DNA from: a bacterium
Lineage (GTDB): Bacteria > Chloroflexota > Anaerolineae > Caldilineales > Caldilineaceae
Assembly: GCA_016124945.1 (NCBI GenBank)
Contig: WGMT01000054.1
Location: forward strand, 1 to 47,963
Length of the DNA stretch: 47,963 bases
Direction of reading: 5' to 3'
Shown piece after piece: positions 6,817 through 14,333 of this stretch (positions within the stretch are counted from its first letter, which is position 1; each line of letters begins with the position of its first letter). The position numbers were made by a program, and so were the translations under genes. The notes under the pieces are model-generated. The model saw nothing but the letters and a program-made list of their open reading frames with translations, did not search any database and was not told the DNA's origin.

Positions 6817-8094
6817 ATGACCACAACCACAAAGTCCTATGATATCGCCGACCTGAACCTGGCCGAAAAGGGCCGCTTTCGCATGCAGTGGGCGGCCAAA
6901 GAAATGCCGGTGCTCGATCTGCTGGAAGAACGCTTCAAGAAGGAACAGCCGTTCAAGGGCGTGCGCATGGCTGCTGCTATGCATGTCACCTCGGAGACGG
7001 CCAACCTGATGCGCATCCTGATTGCCGGCGGCGCTGAGATCGCCCTCTGTGCCAGCAATCCCCTCAGTACTCAGGACGACATCGCCGCCGCTCTGGTTTC
7101 GTACTACGAGATGCCCGTCTACGCCATCAAGGGTGAGAGCAACGCTCAGTACAACAGCCACCTCAACAGCGTGCTCGACATCAAGCCCAACATCACCATG
7201 GACGATGGCATGGATCTCGTGGCCATGCTCCACACCCAGCGCGACAACCTGCTGAGCGAAATCGTGGGCGGCACCGAAGAGACCACCACCGGCGTCATCC
7301 GTCTGCGCGCCATGGCCGCCCAGGGCAAGCTGCGCTTCCCGGTGATGGCTGTCAACGACGCCCAGACCAAGCACTTCTTCGACAACCGCTACGGCACCGG
7401 CCAGAGCACCATCGATGGTATCATCCGCGCCACCAACGTGCTGCTGGCGGGTAAGAACTTCGTGGTGGGCGGCTACGGCTGGTGCAGCAAGGGCATTGCC
7501 ATGCGCGCCGCCGGTATGGGATCTAACGTCATCGTCACCGAGATCGATCCCCTGCGCGCGCTGGAAGCGGTGATGGACGGCTTCCGTGTGATGCCCATGC
7601 AAGAAGCGGCCAAGATCGGCCACATCTTCTGCTCCGCCACCGGTGACATTCACGTCATCGACGGCCATGACATCGAAGTCATGCGCGATGGCGCCATCCT
7701 TGCCAACAGCGGCCACTTCGATGTGGAGATCAACCTGAAGGCGTTGGAAGAGGTGTCCACCAAGATCACGCGTGTACGCGAATTCCTCGACGAGTACACC
7801 CTCAAAGACGGTCGCCGCATCTACGTCGCCGGTGAAGGTCGCCTCGTCAACCTCGCCGCCGCCGAAGGACACCCCAGCGCCGTCATGGACATGTCCTTTG
7901 CTAACCAGGCCCTGGCCGCCGAGTACATGCTCAAGCAGGGCGACAAACTCACGCCCCAGGTCTACGACGTCCCCCTGGACATCGACCAGGCCATCGCCGC
8001 CCTCAAACTCGAAGCCATGGGCGTGCAGATCGACGTTTTGACCCCCGAACAGTCGGCGTACTTGAATGAGTGGAGCATGGGGACGGGACATTAA
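6817..8094 (+). CDS. ahcY: S-adenosyl-L-homocysteine hydrolase
   Basis: 425 residues, the shorter archaeal/thermophile-type enzyme. It reversibly splits SAH into adenosine and homocysteine. MHVTSETANL (55-64), GGTEETTTGV (151-160) and the NAD-binding GGYGWCSKG (218-226) are clear, with K185 and D189-N190 in the substrate site. AAGGAG at 6802-6807 supports the start at 6817; a longer in-frame extension upstream is translated palindrome. Together with metK and the kinase it closes the activated-methyl cycle. Transcription from the riboswitch promoter would have to cross three palindromic spacers, so extra promoters are possible. Confidence 0.95.
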   Translation: MTTTTKSYDIADLNLAEKGRFRMQWAAKEMPVLDLLEERFKKEQPFKGVRMAAAMHVTSETANLMRILIAGGAEIALCASNPLSTQDDIAAALVSYYEMPVYAIKGESNAQYNSHLNSVLDIKPNITMDDGMDLVAMLHTQRDNLLSEIVGGTEETTTGVIRLRAMAAQGKLRFPVMAVNDAQTKHFFDNRYGTGQSTIDGIIRATNVLLAGKNFVVGGYGWCSKGIAMRAAGMGSNVIVTEIDPLRALEAVMDGFRVMPMQEAAKIGHIFCSATGDIHVIDGHDIEVMRDGAILANSGHFDVEINLKALEEVSTKITRVREFLDEYTLKDGRRIYVAGEGRLVNLAAAEGHPSAVMDMSFANQALAAEYMLKQGDKLTPQVYDVPLDIDQAIAALKLEAMGVQIDVLTPEQSAYLNEWSMGTGH

Positions 8095-8097
8095 AAA

Positions 8098-8183
8098 ATG
8101 AATAATGAATAAAGATTGGGTTGACGAAGTTTCACCCTCTGAAGCACGCAACCTCGTCAACCCAATCTTTATTTATCATTCAT
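8098..8183. repeat. Palindromic element with divergent core (copy d)
   Basis: Arms 8098-8127 and 8154-8183 pair over 28 of 30 positions and share ATAAAGATTGGGTTGACGA. Read on the minus strand the core starts GGGTTGACGAGGTTG and ends TTCGTCAAC, echoing the boundaries of copy e; the middle has diverged. It fills nearly the whole spacer between ahcY and metK. Confidence 0.7.
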
Positions 8184-8238
8184 CAGTTGTCATTTTCGAC
8201 TACGGAAAACATTTTTTGATTTTCACAGGAGCAATCTC

Positions 8239-9474
8239 ATGAGCAACACCTTCATGACGTCGCCGTCTCTGCTTTTCACCAGCGAGTCGGTGACCGAGGG
8301 TCATCCCGATAAAATGTGTGATCAGGTCAGTGATGCCGTACTCGATGCCATCTTTGCCCTGGACCCGCAGGCGCGTGTGGCGTGTGAAACCGCCGTCAAG
8401 ACCGGTTTCGTCATGGTGCTGGGCGAAATCACCACCACCGCTTTCGTCAATTTCGACGACCTGATCCGCAAAGTAGTCAAAGAAATCGGCTTCGACAGCA
8501 GCGAAAAAGGCTTCGACGGCAACACCTGTGGTGTGCAAGTGGCGATTGCTTCGCAAAGCCCTGACATTGCCATGGGCGTCGACCGCGCCAAGGAGTACAA
8601 AGAGGGCAGCCTCGATATGGAAGACGACGAGATCGAAGCCGTCGGCGCCGGCGACCAGGGCATGATGTTCGGCTTTGCCTGCAACGAAGGGCCGACGCTG
8701 ATGCCCATGCCCATCTACCTGGCCCACAAACTTTCTCGCCGCCTCTCCGAAGTCCGCAAGCAAGGTATCCTCCCCTGGCTCCGCCCCGACGGCAAATCCC
8801 AAGTAACAGTGGAATACAGCTACGGCAAGCCCAAACGCATCCATACGGTGCTTATCAGCACCCAGCACGCGCCTGAGATCAGCCAGGACGAGATCCGCCG
8901 CGAGATCATCGAAAACGTGATCAACCCCGTCCTCCCCGGCGATATGGTGGACAAGGATCTGCGCATCTTCGTCAACCCCACCGGGCGCTTTGTGGTCGGC
9001 GGGCCCATGGGCGACGCTGGCCTCACTGGGCGCAAGATCATCGTCGACACCTACGGCGGCATGGGCCGTCATGGTGGCGGCGCGTTTAGCGGCAAAGATT
9101 GCACCAAAGTGGATCGCAGCGCCGCCTACGCCGCCCGCTGGGTGGCCAAGAACATCGTCGCCGCCGGCATCGCCGACCGCTGTGAGATCCAGGTGGCCTA
9201 TGCCATCGGCGTGGCCCGCCCACTCAGCGTCAACGTCGAGACCTTCGGCACCGGCGTAATCAGCGACGACAAGATCGCCGCCCTCATCGAAGAACACTTC
9301 GATCTTCGACCCGGCGCCATCATCCGCGACCTCGACCTACGCCGTCCGATTTACCAGCAGACGGCCGCCTACGGTCACTTTGGCCGCGACGACATCGACC
9401 TGCCCTGGGAGAACACCGACAAAGCCGCCGACCTGCGCAAGGCGGCGGGCATTGGTGAGAAGATCACAGCGTAG
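8239..9474 (+). CDS. metK: S-adenosylmethionine synthetase
   Basis: 411 residues, full length. It makes SAM from methionine and ATP. Diagnostic motifs: EGHPDKMCDQ (20-29) for ATP, GAGDQGMMFG (136-145), and the phosphate-binding loop GGGAFSGKDCTKVDRS in the last third. The ATG follows AGGAG with normal spacing. It sits downstream of ahcY in the SAM-I-controlled run; whether the riboswitch reaches it depends on read-through of the palindromic spacers. Confidence 0.97.
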   Translation: MSNTFMTSPSLLFTSESVTEGHPDKMCDQVSDAVLDAIFALDPQARVACETAVKTGFVMVLGEITTTAFVNFDDLIRKVVKEIGFDSSEKGFDGNTCGVQVAIASQSPDIAMGVDRAKEYKEGSLDMEDDEIEAVGAGDQGMMFGFACNEGPTLMPMPIYLAHKLSRRLSEVRKQGILPWLRPDGKSQVTVEYSYGKPKRIHTVLISTQHAPEISQDEIRREIIENVINPVLPGDMVDKDLRIFVNPTGRFVVGGPMGDAGLTGRKIIVDTYGGMGRHGGGAFSGKDCTKVDRSAAYAARWVAKNIVAAGIADRCEIQVAYAIGVARPLSVNVETFGTGVISDDKIAALIEEHFDLRPGAIIRDLDLRRPIYQQTAAYGHFGRDDIDLPWENTDKAADLRKAAGIGEKITA

Positions 9475-9490
9475 TGCAGAAATAAATGAA

Positions 9491-9571
9491 GAATAATGAA
9501 TGAAGATTGTGTCGACGAAAAGCCGCCAATATAGCGACTAATTTTGTCTACCCAATCTTCATTCATTATTC
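9491..9571. repeat. Palindromic element with core (copy e)
   Basis: Perfect 19-bp arms 9491-9509 and 9553-9571 (GAATAATGAATGAAGATTG) are made of AATGAAG/AATAATG heptads. The core reads on the minus strand GGGTAGACAAAATTAGTCGC followed by TATATTGGCGG and ends CGTCGACA. It is the reference copy for the family because copies b and c align with it almost without gaps. Confidence 0.8.
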
Positions 9572-9608
9572 ATTTCTCGTCCGCGTCAGGAGCGCCTATC
9601 CCCAACCT

Positions 9609-9995
9609 ATGTCGCAACCGAATCCCTGTCTAACCTGTGGGGCGTGCTGTGCTTATTTTCGTGCGTCTTTTCATTGGACGGAGACCGATGAGTACATCCT
9701 CGGCACCGTCCCGATTGAACTGACAGAGGATTTAAACGAACACCTGCGTGTCATGAAAGGCACCAACCAGAAAAATCCCCGCTGCATTGCGCTGGCAGGG
9801 CAGATCGGCGAATCTGTCCAATGCAATATTTACCCCAAACGTTCCAGCACCTGCCAGGAATTTGCACCATCCTGGGCCAACGGCGAACAAAACGAACGCT
9901 GCGACAATGCCCGTCTGGCCTACGGGCTGGAACCGCTGACCCCAGAAATCTGGCAAAGCCCAGACAATCATCCCGAAATGCCGAGAGCAGCGTAA
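9609..9995 (+). CDS. YkgJ-family cysteine cluster protein
   Basis: 128 residues with the zinc/iron-chelating CxxCGxCC signature (Cys7, 10, 13, 14) and further cysteines at 59, 72, 82 and 98 (CxxYPxRxxTC). The family coordinates Zn2+ or an iron-sulfur cluster; its biochemical role is largely unknown. ATG 9609 has only a distant AGGAG (9587). An upstream in-frame extension consists of translated repeat and is rejected. Stop TAA falls within the GCGTAAT arm of the next spacer element. Confidence 0.8.
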   Translation: MSQPNPCLTCGACCAYFRASFHWTETDEYILGTVPIELTEDLNEHLRVMKGTNQKNPRCIALAGQIGESVQCNIYPKRSSTCQEFAPSWANGEQNERCDNARLAYGLEPLTPEIWQSPDNHPEMPRAA

Positions 9996-10070
9996 TCCGT
10001 AACTGTCGGGCAAAGTCTTTTCCCGTTATAAGGCCAACTTTGTTGACCAGTTACGCATTACGAATTACGC
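9990..10070. repeat. Palindromic element with divergent core (copy f), arms differing by one heptad
   Basis: Left arm GCGTAAT-CCGTAAC-TG (9990-10005) faces a right arm that reads on the minus strand GCGTAAT-TCGTAAT-GCGTAAC-TG (10048-10070), exactly one 7-mer longer. The core, read on the minus strand, starts GGTCAACAAAGTTGG. It resembles copy e at its start but has diverged further in. A perfect -10-like TATAAT (10082-10087) follows and may belong to the DUF5107 gene promoter; no matching -35 is obvious. Confidence 0.65.
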
Positions 10071-10179
10071 ATCACGCAGGGTATAATGCCGCACAAGTGA
10101 AACCAATCGCACTGCCGGAACGTTCTCCAAGAACGGTTCAAAATCACACGCTAGATCGGACAACGGTGTGTACCCACTT

Positions 10180-12015
10180 ATGAACAAACGCCTGCGATGG
10201 CTTGTGCCATTGGCATTGATCGCTGTTTTCGTCCTTGCAGCCTGCGGGGGACCAGAGGAGATCGCGCCGCCAACGGAGACACCGATGCCGTCTACCACCT
10301 TGCTGCCATCTGCCACCTCGGCGCCGACGCATCTCCCGTCGCCTACGCCTCTCTCGGTGGACAGTTCACAGCAGCCAACCGTCTACATTGACGAGAACAT
10401 GAACCTGCGCGCCGGCCCCAGCACCGAATCGAACATTGTAGGCAGCGCCGTCGCCGGGGACAGTTTCCCGATTCTTGCCATCGACGCTACGGGTGAGTGG
10501 TGGCAGATCGACGCCGACGGTCAGGTCGCCTGGGTGTATGCGTCCTTCGTGCGCGCCGAAAACACCACAGCAGTCGCTGTGATCGAAGCGGCCACAGCCG
10601 CGGAAGAAGCTGTTGCGTCAGCTGAAGCCACACCAATTCCTAACTTGAATGTGGACGTCGCTGCTGAACTGGCCCCAGCGCCTGCGCCGGTCGGCACCGT
10701 CGTCGTCTACGAGGAAAGCATCACCCTGCCCACCTACCCAGTGGAAAACTACCAGACGCCCGCCGTCAACGAGACGTACAACTGGCCCTACCAACGTTTC
10801 GATTGGGAACGTTTCCGCGCCGAGTCGCCTGCGCCCGAAGATCGGGTCTATCGCCTGATCGTGCTCGAAAACGCCTTCCTCAAAGTCACCATCCTGCCCG
10901 AACTGGGCGGGCGCATCTGGCAGGTGATCCACAAAGCCGGCGGCGAAAACAGCTTCTACCAGAACGCCGTTGTCAAACCCTCCGCCTGGGGACCGTTCGA
11001 GCAGCGCGGTTGGACAGCCATCGGTGGCCTGGAGTGGAATTTGCCCGTCAATGAACATGGCTATGCCTGGGGCGAGGAGTGGGGATATTTGCCCCTACAA
11101 CAGAGCGACGATCTGGCCTCTGTCACCGTCTTTACGCCACGCGATGGGCGTACGCTCAACGGCAGTGTCACCATTTCGCTCCGTTCCGGGGCCTCTAGCT
11201 TTGAGATCGAACCGTCGGTCTCCAATCTCAGCGACAGCGAACAGTCCTTCGCTTATTGGCTTAGCGCGGCATTGGCCCCCGGCGCAGGGAACAGCCCCAG
11301 CGCGCAGACAGCCTTCATCTTCCCTGGCAATGAGATGACGGTCCACAGCACCGAAGACAGCCGCCTGCCCGCGCCAGGTGAAGGTTTCGCCTGGCCTGTA
11401 CACAACGGCACCGATTATTCGTTGCTAGGCAATTGGACGAACTATCTCGGCTTCTTCGAGCGCCCCGCCGCCCAAGGGCCTTTCGCCGCCGTCTACGATT
11501 ATGCTGCGGATGCCGGTGTAGTGCGCATCTTCCCGGCGCAGGTGGTGCGCGGCAGCAAGGTATTTTCTTTGGGCTGGCAGTCGCCGCTGCCCAGCGATCT
11601 CTACACCGACGACGGCTCTGCCTATGTGGAACTACACGGCGGCCTCATGCCCACCTTCGATGAAACGTTCAGCCTCCCGCCCGGCGGCACAGTCAACTGG
11701 CGCGAAATCTGGTATCCTGTGCGCCAGATCGGCGGCGTCACCTGGGCCGATGAAGTGGCAGCTCTGTCTGTGCAACCCAGCGACGCTGGGCTTGAGATTG
11801 CGTTCTATCCCACGCGTCCACTGGGTGGTTTGGTGCGAGTGCTCGCCAACGGCCAGGAAATTCTGCGCCAGGAGATCGAAGCGTCGCCCGATGCCCCAGT
11901 TTCCGTCACCGTTGCCCAGGATGGGTTACCTAGTGCCGGCCCGCTTGACGTGCGGCTGGAAGACGGTGAAGGTCGCTCCTACTTCCAATACATCTACTCT
12001 GGACCCATGCGCTGA
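10180..12015 (+). CDS. Lipoprotein with SH3 domain and DUF5107 domain
   Basis: 611 residues. Residues 1-22 are a lipoprotein signal (lipobox LAAC, Cys22). A Thr/Pro/Ser-rich linker (about 28-62) follows, then a bacterial SH3 domain (about 68-128; NLRAGPSTESNIVGS and WVYASFV are typical) and a long DUF5107-like beta-rich domain from about residue 180. DUF5107 is found next to TPR proteins and carbohydrate-related genes, and its fold resembles mutarotase/galactose-binding proteins. A cell-surface role in polymer binding is inferred. ATG 10180 is preferred over GTG 10168 because it begins MNKRLRWLVPLAL, a proper n-region. The next gene starts two bases after the stop. Confidence 0.8.
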   Translation: MNKRLRWLVPLALIAVFVLAACGGPEEIAPPTETPMPSTTLLPSATSAPTHLPSPTPLSVDSSQQPTVYIDENMNLRAGPSTESNIVGSAVAGDSFPILAIDATGEWWQIDADGQVAWVYASFVRAENTTAVAVIEAATAAEEAVASAEATPIPNLNVDVAAELAPAPAPVGTVVVYEESITLPTYPVENYQTPAVNETYNWPYQRFDWERFRAESPAPEDRVYRLIVLENAFLKVTILPELGGRIWQVIHKAGGENSFYQNAVVKPSAWGPFEQRGWTAIGGLEWNLPVNEHGYAWGEEWGYLPLQQSDDLASVTVFTPRDGRTLNGSVTISLRSGASSFEIEPSVSNLSDSEQSFAYWLSAALAPGAGNSPSAQTAFIFPGNEMTVHSTEDSRLPAPGEGFAWPVHNGTDYSLLGNWTNYLGFFERPAAQGPFAAVYDYAADAGVVRIFPAQVVRGSKVFSLGWQSPLPSDLYTDDGSAYVELHGGLMPTFDETFSLPPGGTVNWREIWYPVRQIGGVTWADEVAALSVQPSDAGLEIAFYPTRPLGGLVRVLANGQEILRQEIEASPDAPVSVTVAQDGLPSAGPLDVRLEDGEGRSYFQYIYSGPMR

Positions 12016-12017
12016 TT

Positions 12018-13838
12018 ATGCACAATCCACCCCCTCAACGACCTGACTCGCTTTCGTCTGACGGCATGCCCCGCATCTTTTGGATCATCGTCGGCACGTC
12101 TACAGCGCTGGCGATTCTTGTGATCCTTTTCCTGCTTGTGCGGGGCTTTCAGGATGGCCGACAGCAGATCGAAGCGCAGCGCCGCCAACAAATCGCCATC
12201 CACTTGCAGATGGCTGAAGACGCCCGCACCGCCGGTGATCCCACCGGCGCGCTAGACGCCTACCGTAAGGTCCTCGTACTGGATCCTGAAAACAGAGACG
12301 CAGTGGACGGGATTGGGCGTTTGCTTGCGGCACCGACACCCCAGAGCACGACTGCGCCGGTGACTGTCCCCGCGCCGACGCCCGAAGTGGCCACGCCGAC
12401 ACCTACCTCGCTCAACCCACTGACTTCGGTTTGGGCCGATGCAGAGGCGCTCTACAACGCCGGCCGCTGGGAAGACGCCATTGATCGGCTACGCCAGGTA
12501 CGCGCCAGCGATGCAAACTTCGAGCGCGATCTGGTGAGCGAGATGCTCTTTACCTCCTACGTGAGCCTGGCCACCGAAAAGAGCAATGATGGTGGCCTGG
12601 AAGAAGCTGTCAACCTCTTCGATCGGGCGTTGGAGCTACGCCCGAGTGCGGTAGAGATCCGCAGTACGCGCGACGTCACAGCACAGTATGTCGACGCCCT
12701 CACCTATTGGCTGGCAGATTGGCCCAAGGTGATTGATCTGCTTGACGATCTCTATCAACGCAGCCCCGGTTATCGTGATGTGCGCCAGCGTTTACAAAGG
12801 GCCCATCTAGAATATGCCGATTCGTTGGCGCGCCAGAGTGACTGGTGTACTGCCGCCGAGCAATATACCTTAGCCATTGATGTGCAGAACACCCCGGGGC
12901 TGGCCGAAAAACAGAATGAATTCGAGACGCTGTGTACACAAAACCCAACCGCTGTCTTCACCGAAACAGTAGGAACGCCGGTCGCAGAGACCAGCAACAC
13001 ACCCACTCCCGTCCTTAGTAGCGGGCTAGGCACCGGGCGGATTCTCTACGCCACCAATGATCCCATCGAAAACCGTTGGCGCGTCTATGCTCAACCTGTG
13101 ACCGCCAGTGTGCGTCCTCTGGTGTTGGTGGAAGACGCCATGCAGCCCGATCTGCGCCCCGACGGTGCTCGGCTCGTCTTCCGCAACATGCGCGGTGACC
13201 AACGTGGGCTGGGTAGCTTCGACCCTGGGAGTGGTCTTCGCCTGCGCTTCACCAACTTCGCCGAAGACAGCTTGCCCAGTTGGAATCCTGAGGGCAACCG
13301 TCTTGTCTTTGCCAGCGACCGTGAAGGCGACCGTCGCTGGCGTATCTACACCGCCTGGGCCGACGGCAACGACAATGGCGGCACTTTGGGCTTTGGGCAG
13401 GACCCGATGTGGAGCCCGGTGGGGGATCGGATTGTCTTCCGCGGCTGTGATGAGCAGGGGAACGGCTGCGGCCTCTGGTTAATGAACAGTGGCGGCGGCG
13501 ACCGTGTGCCGTTGACCAATGTCCCCGGCGATGCTCACCCCGAGTGGACGCCCGATGGCCGTACTGTGGTCTTCATGAGCGAAGAACGGACCGGCAACTG
13601 GGAACTCTTCCGTGTGGATGTAGAAAGCGGCGCGATCATCCAGTTGACCAACCATCCCGGTATCGACGGTGTCCCAGCCGTCAGCCCAGATGGTAGCCGC
13701 GTCGCCTTCCTCAGTAACCGCGACGGCGAGTGGAAGATCTGGATCAAGCCCATCACCGGCGGGCCGGAACAGCCGCTGGCTGTTGTCAGTGGCGGCATCC
13801 CGGATCTGTTTGTGCAGAAGATTCAGTGGGTGCCGTGA
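12018..13838 (+). CDS. Membrane-anchored TPR and TolB/PD40 beta-propeller protein
   Basis: 606 residues. One transmembrane segment (about 19-42) anchors it. A TPR-like helical region follows (about 60-310, e.g. AGDPTGALDAYRKVLVLDPE), with a Thr/Pro linker inside it. From about residue 345 come five PD40/WD40-like blades, each with the GxRLVF-x-SDR pattern (GNRLVFASDREGD, GSRVAFLSNRDGEW). TolB-type propellers bind proteins or saccharides outside the cytoplasmic membrane. It is coupled to the DUF5107 lipoprotein (two-base gap), so the two probably act together at the cell surface. No enzymatic motif is visible. Confidence 0.82.
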   Translation: MHNPPPQRPDSLSSDGMPRIFWIIVGTSTALAILVILFLLVRGFQDGRQQIEAQRRQQIAIHLQMAEDARTAGDPTGALDAYRKVLVLDPENRDAVDGIGRLLAAPTPQSTTAPVTVPAPTPEVATPTPTSLNPLTSVWADAEALYNAGRWEDAIDRLRQVRASDANFERDLVSEMLFTSYVSLATEKSNDGGLEEAVNLFDRALELRPSAVEIRSTRDVTAQYVDALTYWLADWPKVIDLLDDLYQRSPGYRDVRQRLQRAHLEYADSLARQSDWCTAAEQYTLAIDVQNTPGLAEKQNEFETLCTQNPTAVFTETVGTPVAETSNTPTPVLSSGLGTGRILYATNDPIENRWRVYAQPVTASVRPLVLVEDAMQPDLRPDGARLVFRNMRGDQRGLGSFDPGSGLRLRFTNFAEDSLPSWNPEGNRLVFASDREGDRRWRIYTAWADGNDNGGTLGFGQDPMWSPVGDRIVFRGCDEQGNGCGLWLMNSGGGDRVPLTNVPGDAHPEWTPDGRTVVFMSEERTGNWELFRVDVESGAIIQLTNHPGIDGVPAVSPDGSRVAFLSNRDGEWKIWIKPITGGPEQPLAVVSGGIPDLFVQKIQWVP

Positions 13839-13873
13839 TAATCAACAAAATCACCTGGTCACCCTTTCACTTT

Positions 13874-13918
13874 GTGATTCTGTTGGCAAACCCGTTACGG
13901 GATTGCCAACAGAATCAC
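13874..13918 (+). terminator. Hairpin downstream of the PD40 protein gene
   Basis: GTGATTCTGTTGGCAA (13874-13889) and its exact complement (13903-13918) enclose an inner CCC/GGG extension. The stem is followed by TTTG, so it is a plausible but not textbook intrinsic terminator for the two-gene operon ending at 13838. Confidence 0.55.
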
Positions 13919-14333
13919 TTTGTCAAGCATGTGTCAAGCTTCTTGAGCGTAAGAAAGCTTTCTTGACACAAGTTTTAAGTGTGTCTATACTTGGCAAACC
14001 AGTCACGAGGAGAACCAACGACAGTGAATTCTGTCAAGTTTTATAGGCGGCCCCCCGAGTTCGAATCGCATCTTTCCTCACTTGCCTCGGCTTGCGATTC
14101 CTCACGACCGTAAATTCTCTCGCTCGACGACTCCCAGTTATTTAGTGTCTATCTTGAAATTCACAGCATCCCGTTGAGTTGACCCTATTTGCACACGACG
14201 CTGAGAATCTTCCATTAGATCCTAATTTCATCACTGGACAACGTAGTCCTTCCTTCGCTGCTGCGTTTTCTCATCCCAACTTTCCATCTACGGGTGTGAA
14301 GCTGTATTTATATAACAACGAAAGGATCAGGTT
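13919..14333 (+). promoter_or_regulatory. Promoter and 340-nt leader of the ABC importer operon
   Basis: TTGACA (13963-13968) and TATACT (13986-13991) are spaced 17 bp, the best promoter in the window. GTGTCAAG (13931-13938) and CTTGACAC (13962-13969) form a dyad whose right half covers the -35, a likely repressor site. The transcript would carry about 335 nt before the binding-protein ATG. That leader holds an 8-bp stem (GAATCGCA with TGCGATTC, near 14062-14100). It also has a possible 29-codon leader ORF from GTG 14024 to TAA 14113 behind GAGGAG (14007), though spacing is long. AAAGGATC before 14334 is the ribosome-binding site. No known riboswitch class is recognisable. Confidence 0.6.

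Noticed and set aside
4726..10070. Tandem riboswitches or small RNA genes in the SAM-gene spacers
   Set aside because: The palindromes lack the conserved motifs of SAM, SAH or MTA-linked riboswitches. The same type of element also occurs beside unrelated genes.
14050..14112. tRNA-like feature around GAGTTCGAATC
   Set aside because: It resembles a T-arm only in part; no acceptor stem, anticodon arm or CCA-compatible fold can be drawn.
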